From Tribonema minus (taxonomy: Eukaryota; Sar; Xanthophyceae; Tribonematales; Tribonemataceae), in the NCBI GenBank assembly GCA_017506865.1, contig JAFCMP010000550.1, positions 1 through 64,000 of the forward strand: 64,000 nt of DNA. Reading direction: 5' to 3'. Under the pieces are notes generated by a model that was given only the letters and a program-made list of their open reading frames with translations, made no database searches and had not been told where the DNA came from. Below, one piece after another: positions 48,001 through 55,043 of the stretch. The translations under genes and the position numbers were made by a program. Numbering within the stretch: position 1 is the first letter of the stretch; each line of letters starts with the position of its first letter.

Positions 48001-51000
48001 ACGCAGACCAAGTTGTCCAAGCGGCGGCCGTCCAGCCGCATTTTCTGCATGCCGGTGAGTCCATGTATATGTACTTCAAGTGTGTACTTGGATTTGTACT
48101 TCAAAAGTATGCATATAGAAGTATAACATACACACATGCGGGGAGTCCATGTACATGTACTTCAAGTATGTACTCAATTAGCACCTCCTGTCTTTGGGCT
48201 ACCAGCTGGAGCTGGCCTACCGAACACGTGAGACCTTTCCATACTGAACACCCATGCCCCTCGAACGCTACAAAGCTCGCACACAGAAGTCTTTTGACCT
48301 GTGGATATGATGACACTGTTTGACTCGTGGCCAATGACTGCAACAGCGGCGACCACAGTTATTGGTGGAAGGCACTTGCGGCTAACCATCCTTCGTCACC
48401 TAGAGCTCTACGATCTTTTGATTCGTTTCCATGTACTTCAAGAGTATATATCCATTTATGCAGCCGCAGGTTCCTGCACACACTGAGTTAAACTTCCATG
48501 GGCTTGTTGAAGTGCAGCGGGTGGCAGTTTCGTCTGCGACTTGTGGTGTTGCAAGTTGTGCATGTGCGACTGTAGCCGCTCAGCAGGATCAGAAGACTGC
48601 ACAGGGGCGCTCTGCATGCCCTCAAATCAGACATCTCGTCTGCACCGGCCCCAAGCTTTGCCCAAAACGCCATCATGCGCAGTCGGTTGTGCCGGGACAG
48701 TCAGTAAGCTCTGCTTTGCCCTTTCATCCGCCCTGACGCATGCCTGTGTCACCTCGCGCATGCTTACGGTTTGGGTTGAGGCTAGGGTCACGATTAGGGT
48801 CAGGGTTTGGGTGAGCGTTCGGCAGCGCACCTTCAGCTTGTGGAGCGATTCCACGCTGGCGGCAAGGCGCAGTAATTGGCCGGCGCAGCCGGTTGCGTGA
48901 AAGTGCTGCGCATGACCTTGCGCCAACTTCAAGGTGCAGCACTGCTCGCCCGTTTGCGAGCGCAGCGGGCAGCGCTGCTCTGCGCGACAACACGTAACAG
49001 CGCCTCAAGTTTAAACGGCAAGATGGATTGTTTCACCACCATTGAAGTTGCATGATGGACTTCCCCGCACCGCGCGTGACAGCATTTTCACGCTTGAAGT
49101 ACAGGTGGCGACAGCATGCAGGTATTTATTCTTCTGCTGGCTTTGGCGTTGCATGCAAGAACCTACACGGGGCTAGTTATGCTGATCTTTTGATCCTGCA
49201 TTGCGGTGCGTGCTTGTGCAGATGATGGCGTCGATTGCGGCGCAGTTTGTCGTGCACCTGACCATGCTGCTGGCGCTCACTCGCAGCTGGTGAGTGCTCA
49301 CCCAATGTAGCCAGTACTCACACATGTGAAGTGAAGCATGAATTCACATGAAGAGGTGTTAGCCTGCACTGTGAACGACCTACCTTGTTCAATGGTGTTT
49401 GATGGTTTAACATCACACACAGACTGCGCGACACACGGCGGTGTGGAAGCACAGCCACGCTGGCCCCGCGTCTGCTGCCATGCTGTGCAAGTAACTGACT
49501 TCAGGGCAGCTGGTGATGCGCACCTGTCATGCGCGTGCTCATTTTATGTAATAAATTTGCTTCGAAAACGATGCACAACATGAGCAGGATTCAATCGGAT
49601 TGCTTCATGAACATGTTTTTGTTTTCAGGCCTGTATATGCCCAGCCTTCAACTCTGAAGTTTTCTCTACCAGATTGGTCGTTCGCCCCTTCTGCTGCCGG
49701 TGACGTTTGCGTGCTTCAACCGGAAGCCCATGCCCAGCGTCTCTGCTCTTGCACCTGAAGCTCTGCTCACGGTGTTCATGTAATGCTTGGTGCATCCGTG
49801 TCCTCATTGCCGACCCGCTGACCGATCTGTGACCCTTCATCAGGCTGAGTGGCACTTTAATATCCATACCACTTTCTCTGGGGCAAGTAGGTAGAGCGTC
49901 CAGACTTCGGGCCATGTCTGCTGACCTCCTAGCAACTCTCTGCATGTAGAGCCTGACAAATGTTCTATGCGCTGGAAAGTTTGTCGTTCTGTGCGCAGGT
50001 CTTGTGATGACCCCTTTCGATGAACCCCAGACTCCAGTTCCAGGCTCCCCTTTTTTCCCATCAGGCACCAAGGCCCCTGACTACTGACTGTTTCACAGCT
50101 CGCCGATGCCCCTGTCTCTCCTCACCAGCACCAATCAAGTGTCGTGACAAGCGCGTCAACTTCAACATTGCCCGCCTCGCAGTAAAGTCTTGACGACACC
50201 GTGGGCTCGTGCGTGACTGTGCTTGTGTGTGGGTACGTGTGTATGCCTAATGCCCCTGTCACTCCCCGCCAGCACCAACCAAGTGTCGTGACAGCGCACC
50301 AACTTCAATATTGCTCGCCTCGAAGTCTTGACGACAGCATGGGCTCGTGCCTGTCCTTGCTTACAAAGACGAAGCATGACGCTGCAGGCACCCAACTTCA
50401 AGAATTTAACGTGTGTCAAGGGGTGCGCATCGCACCATACGGTGCCTGTCACCATCTGGTCAAGGCGACAAACTCGTAGGCAACGCAACTCATTTGTTTT
50501 GCTGGTGGCACGCGTATGTATGTATGCAGCGCGATGCACGTCTCGCCCGATGACCCCTCCATGGCTCCGGACGGCCCCTTCAGGCCCAACGCCTTCAACT
50601 CTGCCGTCTACCTGTTGAGCGGCATCATGCAGGCGAGCCCAGGGCCCCCATTAATTGTTTTATTTGTACTGGTGTGCAGTAGTGCAAGAGACCAGTCGCC
50701 GGTCACAGCTTGCGAAACGTGCTCCTGACCGATGGCACGGTGGGTGTGGTCTGTGCATCTTAGAAAAAACGAGGGTTTCAAAGGGTGTACTGTTTAGCCG
50801 CAGCGTAGAGTACATGTCCATGTACAGTACTCTCTCTCAAGTCTGAAAGAAAATTGGGCGCTAGCTCATCAGACTCGCTAGCAGAGATAGCATTTACTTG
50901 TGACTGTATTCATTTCGTATCAGGCCACAAGGGCACAGATGTACATGCGCACTTGCAGTAATATCGCTTCTGTACATGTATACATCATGACGTCATCTTT

Positions 51001-52884
51001 ATACTTCTGGTATCCTCGTGAAGAAATGGGCCGGAACCATTTCTAATAAAGCCACTTGGTGCTTGTGATTGACTTTGCAGGTCAACACCTTCACAGCAAA
51101 CTACACTGGCCACCCCTTCATGCAGAGTTTATCAGGTAAGCCGGCTTGCACTGCGAGTGGCAAGCTTCCAGCCATCTTAGTGCACAGTTGCCACCCCGCA
51201 AGTATCAGGACATCATTGCTGGATAGCAAGTGCTGACTCTTCGGGACTGCAAACCTGGGGGAACACCCAGGGTGCTACATGCACATAAACCGGCAGCCTG
51301 TCTTTTCAGTATGCTGCGGCATCCCCCCCCCCCAATTGGTCATTGCAGGCGCTGTGTCTGTCAATTGCTGCACTTGTGCACATTGTCGTCCCAATATGGC
51401 AGAGACAGCAGCGGCGATGTCTACCCTCACATTGTGTTCTGACAACAGTGACGATGAGTACATGCCGCAGCAGAACAGCAAAGACTGGCACGCTTCAAGG
51501 TGTCAAGGAAAAACGTGGTGCTATGTGCTGTTCAGCATGCAGGGCTTCATGCTAGAGTGCGAGCACAAAGACCCGTCGCTTCTGCTTGTGAGCAACTGCA
51601 CAAACCCATTATGACTCCGTGTTGTTGGATTTTTGCTTGCCTCTGTTTCCTGCGCTGCAGAGAACACGCTGCTCTACTACATGCTCATGACGGCGTACGC
51701 AGTGTTCTTTGGAGCCGCTGCAGAGGTGGGTGCTCGCATCTTGTCAATTCCTCTTGACGTACATGTTCATGATTTGTGGTTTGCCAGTGCAATGCACATT
51801 ACGCCAATGCGCAACGTGCAATACCTCATTCTCATCTTGGACGCGGCTGAGATGATGGATCAATCGACAGCGCACACGTGTCTGCGCGTTGTACCGGCAT
51901 GTGCACCCGAGCACTCCTTGTTTTCGCACTCGTTGTTCAAGCTCTCGCTTACTGTCGGCACTGCCCATCTCACGTTCCAGCACATTACGCCACCTTTGGC
52001 GTTCCTCAAGCGCACTTGAACAAACCATGCGTGTGCTGGTGTACTTGACGCTGCTGCAGGCTGTCAGGCCGTTGAACAACATGCTGGAGCTTTCGCCATT
52101 GCCAGACCCCACGTTCCGGGCACAGGTGGGGCCGTGTGGTGTATCCGCTCATTACACGTGACTCCAAGTAGTGTATGAGAAGGGTTGACGCATGAACGAG
52201 GACGTAGTGTGGGGAGGAAGATGCCGCTTGGCCATGTTGGGAAGTGGTGGTCATTGCGCACTGACTCATCTGAGACGCTCATCAAGTCTTGGTCTTCATA
52301 ATTACGCAAGTTATTCCGGTAGCAAGCTCCACATCCACCATTCGTTCTTTTTTTGCGCCCCAAGGGAGAGTTTCACAAGAAAGTACCCTAAGTTTTTTCA
52401 AAATTCGCGTAAAATCTGGTAGCAAGAAGCATGTACCACCTGGGCTTTTCACTCCGTAAACGAGAAGTGATAAAAGGGGGATGTGAAGAACCCTACTTAG
52501 GACCACGTGGGATACTTGGCCTCCCTTGGGGCCTGTGTGCCCAATCACTCTGTACGTTTGAACGTGAGCAACTGGTCATTACACACGTCAGTAGATGCGT
52601 GCTGCGAGAGAGGTTGTACATCTCTCTGAGACTGCCACAGCGCGGCACAACAACCCCTCAAGTGAGGGAACCCCTGACTACCACTATGCTCACGCAGCCC
52701 CTGCTGCTTGTTGAATCCGCATGTGCAGCTGATACTGCTCATGGCAGCGGACACAGTGCTCAGCCTCGGAGTCGCGGCTCTAGTTGACGCGTTCGAGGGC
52801 CGCGCAGGGCATGCGCAGGCAGCACCCGCTGCTGCTGCGGTACTGGCAGGGAGCGGTGCGACCCGCGCTACCAAGCAGCAGTGA
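6091..52884 (+). CDS. P5A-type P-type ATPase (Spf1/ATP13A1 family), 50 exons
   Basis: ER-resident P5A ATPases dislocate mis-inserted transmembrane helices using an Asp-phosphoenzyme cycle. Visible motifs are TGES (about residues 360-363), PPELP in M4 (503-507), the phosphorylation site DKTGT (D546), KGAPE (674-678), MITGDS (766-771) and GDGTND (921-926), all in the family's order. I chained 50 exons. Each junction carries AG before the exon and GT (45) or GC (4) after it, and phases agree throughout. The total is 3813 nt, i.e. 1270 aa plus TGA at 52882; family members are about 1200 aa. The N-terminal P5A-specific region ([26 protein letters not shown]) sets it apart from P5B. Exon coordinates are in the following segment entries. 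Oddities: about 8% coding density, a 9-nt exon, an Ala-rich insertion in the A domain, and splice-edge duplications in many introns. The identity is very secure; single exon edges could be off by a few bases. Confidence 0.95.
7145..7430 (+). repeat. Exon 3 donor-edge duplication
   Basis: The end of exon 3 plus donor plus about 50 nt of intron (7147-7220) recurs at 7362-7430: gtggtgcca/acactgcaggtatc, then acacggcat, then tgttgctggaaa. A weaker third copy lies at about 7517-7545 (gcactgttgcaggtatagc). The downstream copies are truncated on the exon side. Confidence 0.75.
9385..9402 (+). repeat. Poly(G) tract
   Basis: About 18 consecutive G occur in intron 5. A second run of about 12 G is at 9771-9783. 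Comparable G or C runs are at 27030-27043, 47410-47432, 56739-56753, 56982-56993 and 62409-62420. Confidence 0.9.
9900..10742 (+). repeat. Five-copy array of exon 6 acceptor edge
   Basis: A roughly 160-185 bp unit repeats five times with acceptor junctions near 9990, 10146, 10309, 10497 and 10657. Each unit has 'aagt-aagtgtgcactt', then 'tggctgctgatcatc-ccgtgctttg-ctcgcag', then the exon text GCTGCGCTACCCAACAGCGT..., then 'caat-tc-tgcacgt-tgaagtattg-agagtagtc'. Only the last copy continues into the full exon 6 ([15 protein letters not shown]) and a gtaagt donor. The first four are decoys with intact acceptors. Confidence 0.9.
11256..11301 (+). repeat. Copy of exon 6 donor edge
   Basis: ttacgccgggggcgctcgg followed by ctggcaacgccctccgcaagtgct matches the 3' end of exon 6 at 10709-10752 (ggttacgccaccgacgcgca / actggcaacggcatccgtaagtgctt). 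The copy has 'gcaagt' where the exon has the 'gtaagt' donor. It lies about 550 nt downstream in the same intron. Confidence 0.7.
11640..12530. repeat. Imperfect inverted repeat with coding-like arms in intron 6
   Basis: The + arm (about 11638-12052) and the - strand of about 12520-12190 read as diverged copies of one sequence. Both translate to LAVE(H/R)[10 protein letters not shown], then GEVALRLL(S/P)E, then AR-(L/I)E(M/V)YKW, ending at 'gtggcagg'. The loop is about 130 bp. The + arm also contains a near-perfect 69-bp internal tandem duplication (11688-11820). The encoded protein family is not recognised. Arms of about 330 aligned bases would form a long hairpin in the pre-mRNA. Confidence 0.8.
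13974..16653 (+). other. P5A exons 8-11: M1-M2 and entry to actuator domain
   Basis: Exons: 13974-14020 ([15 protein letters not shown]), 15006-15059 ([18 protein letters not shown]), 15545-15607 ([20 protein letters not shown]) and 16602-16653 ([17 protein letters not shown]). The DEYWYYS-LFTL text is diagnostic for P5A pumps, and the 'ELLPGDL' strand opens the A domain. All four exons are under 65 nt. Exons 8 and 11 begin with GT directly after the CAG acceptor. Confidence 0.92.
14145..14207 (+). repeat. Degenerate TTAGGG tract
   Basis: Mixed units (ttagggttaagg, ttagagttaggg, ctagggtaaag, ctagggttag) extend for about 60 bp in intron 8. Similar short or degenerate tracts occur at 7712-7752, 7957-7973 (C strand), 8686-8712, 15974-16022, 19845-19927, 28062-28090, 33582-33610, 37762-37806 (gggtttggatta variant), 40308-40340, 47697-47747, 48775-48815, 55254-55268, 56438-56456 and 56551-56590. 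Confidence 0.85.
16964..17000 (+). repeat. 37-bp dispersed repeat, copy in intron 11
   Basis: gtatggacttgtatttataa followed by aggcccaagggaggccg is identical over 37 bp to 23120-23156 in intron 17. A diverged relative lies at 45724-45758 (ggacttgtgtctttgaaggc, ctcaagggaggcc) in intron 41. The tail ggcc-caaggga-ggcc is partly palindromic. Confidence 0.9.
17698..18480 (+). repeat. Array of five decoy acceptors before exon 12
   Basis: The block 'gcg-gcgcag|GTGAGCCTGACGGCGCGG, then CCGCTGGGCGC' occurs near 17702, 17820, 17950, 18082, 18218 and 18333. Between the blocks are conserved AT-rich spacers ('atcatggttttatcaataaattgctcattttc'). The period is about 115-135 bp. Only the last copy is followed by the rest of exon 12. 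Each copy retains a polypyrimidine-poor but intact CAG acceptor, and the exon starts with GTGAGC, itself a perfect donor. Confidence 0.9.
18790..18950 (+). repeat. Two degenerate copies of exon 12 donor edge
   Basis: The end of exon 12 (ctggcgtcgacgggcccga then tgaagag|gtgggg) has relatives at about 18791-18822 (tggtgtcaatgggcccgac then gaagagttg) and 18911-18945 (ctggtgtcaacgggcacaatgaagatg). Neither keeps the GT donor at the matching position. Confidence 0.75.
20449..20566 (+). repeat. Two copies of exon 14 donor edge
   Basis: The exon 14 end (cacgtggttcttagcggcac, gaag|gtaagctc) is repeated at 20449-20478 (cgtgattctcagcggcactaag|gtgagct) and 20537-20568 (catgtggttctcagcggcac, caag|gcgagct). 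Both copies keep an apparent 5' splice site, one GT and one GC, so three donors lie within 160 bp. Confidence 0.85.
21198..21516 (+). repeat. Two-copy 159-bp tandem repeat in intron 15
   Basis: Units begin 'aaggcctccat-at-gcagcgca' at about 21199 and 21357 and end 'gttcactgacaaccagcaccaatt-gtcaac' at about 21350 and 21515. Similarity is high across the unit, with small indels. No exon is involved in this one. Confidence 0.8.
23120..23156 (+). repeat. 37-bp dispersed repeat, copy in intron 17
   Basis: This stretch is identical to 16964-17000. The palindrome gtacttcgaagtac sits immediately upstream (23107-23120). Confidence 0.9.
23690..24010 (+). repeat. Tandem copies of exon 19 acceptor edge
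   Basis: The unit 'ccatgcc-cctcatgaa-c-ccatggcgt-t...catgaattca...gatga-gcgtg' recurs about every 100-130 bp. An extra copy of 'c-caggatcccgtgcgcaa-cgcttcaag' sits at 23770-23798, ahead of the true acceptor of exon 19 at 23987. The decoy copy diverges after about 28 bases of exon text. Confidence 0.8.
27620..27661 (+). repeat. Interstitial telomere-type repeat (TTAGGG)7
   Basis: Seven perfect TTAGGG units lie in intron 22. It is the longest perfect G-strand run in the window and matches the TTAGGG telomere type rather than the plant-type TTTAGGG. Confidence 0.95.
28686..29125 (+). repeat. Duplications on both sides of exon 23
   Basis: Upstream, 'gctgcgtgtcag...ggggctgccattcg' (28862-28905) has a counterpart at 28687-28715 (gtgtgtcagggggctgccattcgtc). 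Downstream, the second half of the exon with its donor (GGCGACCCGCTGGAAGCAGC to gtgagtttcctgtg) is repeated at 29050-29125 with the same gtgagttcctgtg donor. The downstream copy would encode [19 protein letters not shown] in the same frame. Confidence 0.88.
29825..30615 (+). repeat. Duplications on both sides of exon 24
   Basis: The acceptor edge of exon 24 (ggcgccag|gtgctaccgtccg) is copied at 29828-29880 (tgcgccaggtgatactatccg). The donor half (tttgcgttcgacgcgacgc through gtaggaagggcactagcagcg) is copied at 30272-30382 with 'ccg|gtaggtaggg'. The following intron text (gacagtgcttgagtgaca...ctttacgggccacacctgcg) recurs at 30535-30610. The downstream unit is about 300-350 bp long. Confidence 0.88.
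34137..34420 (+). repeat. Copies of exon 29 acceptor edge
   Basis: The acceptor and start of exon 29 (tctcgtcag|atctgcactttgggg then gcctgctggtgct) are matched at 34255-34292 (tctcatcagagctgcactttgcgg then gcctgctggtgct). Upstream intron words 'tc-gtcatca...gatac-cccatcac-g-(t)cgca' recur at about 34138-34168 and 34368-34405. There are two to three decayed copies before the functional one. Confidence 0.8.
36465..36680 (+). repeat. Copies of exon 31 acceptor edge
   Basis: 'ctggcgtggcaggtgggcatg' at 36469-36489 is the same as the true junction at 36656-36674 (tgcgtggcag|gtgggcatgttt). A third, partly deleted copy lies at 36581-36592 (ctggcgtggcatgttcg). The intervening 'cacac-catcaatac-catgcctacc-c' words are also repeated. 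Confidence 0.82.
39929..39964 (+). repeat. GAGT microsatellite at exon 36 donor
   Basis: The exon 36 donor begins a (gtga)/(gagt) run, gtgagtgagtcagtgagtga..., ending near 39964. The run contains several alternative GTGAGT donor hexamers in three registers. Confidence 0.9.
42920..43625 (+). repeat. Five-copy array of exon 39 donor edge
   Basis: A unit of about 140-185 bp opens with the last bases of exon 39 and its donor (gttcacggcgcgcaccacga|ggtcagcgaaaccgccgtgta). It continues 'ctgacgcacaactacaaagttgaa ... gagacttagggaagcagcagcgtagt' and occurs near 42923, 43082, 43223, 43380 and 43565. The first copy is the real exon end. A CCCTAA tract (43469-43515) interrupts the fourth unit. Confidence 0.92.
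43469..43515 (-). repeat. Interstitial telomere-type repeat (CCCTAA)n
   Basis: About seven CCCTAA units with one extra T (aacccttaaccc) lie inside the exon 39 donor-edge array in intron 39. The C strand is on +. Confidence 0.92.
45174..45182 (+). other. 9-nt microexon (Val-Tyr-Lys)
   Basis: The sequence ccgcag|GTCTACAAG|gtacag supplies exactly the three residues missing between exon 40 (...LVTTMQ) and exon 42 (ILALN...), where the family has a conserved '-YK-' (human MFKILALN, yeast-type YKILALN). Both borders are phase 0, and the flanking introns are 813 and 987 nt. The exon begins with GT, so the acceptor AG is directly followed by a donor-like GT. Confidence 0.85.
46233..46575 (+). repeat. 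Five-copy array of exon 42 donor edge
   Basis: The exon 42 end with donor (aagcagggcgatacacag| then gtgcgtcaacttc and gatgccatgc) is followed by copies at about 46304, 46372, 46458 and 46537, each preceded by 'cttacttacc-cc'. Spacing is 68-86 bp. Two of the copies (46458, 46372) retain cag|gtgtgt or cag|gtgcgt donors, one has lost the donor, and the last keeps cag|gtgcgc. Confidence 0.9.
50100..50350 (+). repeat. Two-copy tandem repeat in intron 45
   Basis: Blocks beginning 'tgcccctgtc-ctcc-c-ccagcaccaa-caagtgtcgtgac' at about 50106 and 50250 both continue to 'aacttcaa-attgc-cgcctcg' and 'gtcttgacgaca-c-tgggctcgtgc'. The unit is about 145 bp with scattered mismatches. Confidence 0.82.
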
Positions 52885-54262
52885 CGCGCACTGCAGAGCC
52901 GCACTTGTTGTCAGCGGCAACAGAAGCAGCAACGATAGTGGTGGCGGCAGCAGCAGCAGCAGCAGCGGCAGCGGCTATAGCGGCGGCATCAGGCACCGGG
53001 CCTGCAGCATGGCGGCAGGAGCAGCGATGGCGTCGCGCGATGTATCTGTGGGTGCATCGCCATCATTGCACCAGCATAACACAAAGCTGCAGCCCTAGAA
53101 ACTCAAGCAGTGCGACCTGTGCAGCTGCGCCGCCGCCAAAACCATGTGCAGCGGCAGCGCTCCACAGCTGCGGCTACAAGGGCTGTGAAGACGCCGTTGG
53201 AATCGATTGAAGAGATGCCAGCTGCAGCAGCAGCTTGTGCAGATGATGGCGAGATACTTGAGTACCACGCAACAGCGCTCAAACATCGGGTGTCGCGCTG
53301 TGTGGAAGTGTGCGTGCGGTGTTCAGCTGTTCAAAAAGGGCATCTACGCTGTGTCATGCTGCAGCGACGGAGACGCGTGCATGCGGGCTGCAGCTGCGCT
53401 CAGCACCCCATGGGGATATCAAATGTGCACCATCGGCGACGGCTGCGCCATGTGCTACAAGAATCGCCGCCAAAGCTTACATCCATTCCAATGCCCCCAA
53501 ACAATGGACAATTTTGCATGCATGTGCATCTCGTTGAAGGTGAAGTGCGGGTGACAATTCTTCAATGCCAAAGACGGCAACTGCGATGTACAAGGCAATG
53601 CGACATGACATGTGCCTCATTTCTGCTATGTTATTTGTTGCCATCTCAGTGATGTGTTCAAGGCTTGGTGCTGTTGTGCTGTTCAATGTACCCGGATAGG
53701 CGTGCCACATATTTCCACCACTGTAGGCTCCGAAGGGGTTGCATGTATGCTCGTTGATCGTGATGAATCCTGACAACTGCATACTAATGAAGGCCCCAAG
53801 AAGCTGTGGAATGCAAGCTGCTCAGAGTAGGGCGTACAGTACAGGCTTGGGAGCATGACAGATGCTGGCTGCACCAACTGAGCAAACAGACCCATGCGCG
53901 CAAAGTTGAAAAGAGTCTGCGCTTGCCGCACACAAAATCTGATGAAAGCATGCATTCTGTCATCCGAGTTGAGCTTGCATCAGGTGCAGGTATGAATGCC
54001 GCGGTGATGCCACTTGAGCCGGCAGCATGCAATGAGCCGGGAGTTCAATATTTTTCACATTTGCAGTCGCGCCGGCTCCCATGCAACCCTCCACGCTTTC
54101 GCATTACTCATTACAGATTACAACAAGCATAAACAACGCACATGCTCCGCAGCACAAGCAGGCACTAAGCCGCAGCGCAGCACACCCACCAGCAGGTTTT
54201 TGCTGGCAGATTCAACAAGCTCTCAAGCGTGCGTCCTCAATAGATGTCCTTAGAAGCATCAA
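52885..54262. other. Convergent intergenic region
   Basis: This is the space between the ATPase stop (52884) and the stop of the minus-strand gene (54263). 52930-52990 is a GCAGCA/GCGGCA repeat that gives poly-Ala in one frame and poly-Ser in another. Long open stretches (to 53210 and 53652 on +) have no recognisable domain and no bounded splice sites, so I leave them unassigned. The region presumably holds the 3' UTRs of both genes; no AATAAA signal at a convincing place was found. Confidence 0.5.
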
Positions 54263-55012
54263 CTACAACTTCTGCAGCCCAAGAAAGCCCTGAGCGCGCG
54301 CTGCGCCCTCGTAGCGCACGCTGATCTCGGCGCGCGCCGGCAGCGCCAGGAAGTGAACTTCGCTGGCACTGAGAACTTCCCCCGCGCTGTGCCGATACCG
54401 CGTCGTGGCGCTTGCGTGGAGGTGCGGCGGCGACGGCAACGGCACCTGCATTCAACCAGAAACCAGCGTGTTTTTGAAGTGCTGAATATTTGCTTTGTGC
54501 ATCGGTGTCTAACCCGATTGATTGTGTGGAGCCAGGGCAAATGACGTTTGTGCGCCATCGGCGCCACAGAGTGAGCATGCTGGTGCATCGAAGTTTGCGC
54601 CTGCTGCGATGCCACGTACTAATTCCAAGGTGCAGTGTCACTGGCGCTGTCTGTAACCAGGCGCGAAATGTGTCCAACCTCTTCAATTGTGACATACTGC
54701 TTTGTCCACACATGCTGCAGCAGTTAGCGCATACTTTAACGGCTTCAAGTTGAAGTACACGCAGGCGGCCTCCCTCGTAATCCCGCCTCATGTGCAATCA
54801 CACAATTGACACAGCAGGGTGCCTCAACATGAGCACTCACTGCGACAAGACCACAACGACTGCTGCTGCTGTCTCCTGCACACAAGATACGCCCACCACT
54901 CACAGCATAAACCTCAACTTCAACATCAAAATTCAACAGGTGGTGACGCACCTCGTCCCCATCCTCGCTGCTCAGCCCCTCGCCTTCCTCGTGCATGCGC
55001 TGCGGCAGCAGC

Positions 55013-55043
<31 letters not shown>

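Larger units (their letters stand above)
42876..52884 (+). other. P5A exons 39-50: M5-M10
   Basis: Exons: 42876-42943 ([14 protein letters not shown]), 44300-44360 ([13 protein letters not shown]), 45174-45182 (VYK), 46170-46250 ([20 protein letters not shown]), 47310-47372 ([18 protein letters not shown]), 48007-48054, 49222-49289 ([14 protein letters not shown]), 50530-50632 ([17 protein letters not shown] donor gcgagc), 51081-51135 ([16 protein letters not shown]), 51661-51725, 52060-52125 and 52729-52884. The order [25 protein letters not shown] and [10 protein letters not shown] matches the P5A C-terminal half. The last exon holds M10 ([19 protein letters not shown]) and an Ala-rich tail. 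No C-terminal KKXX signal is seen. Confidence 0.9.

Noticed and set aside
52881-53652. Alanine-rich frames after the ATPase stop as a further gene
   Set aside because: GCAGCA repeat-driven; no motif, no consistent splice borders, and overlapping frames are equally open.
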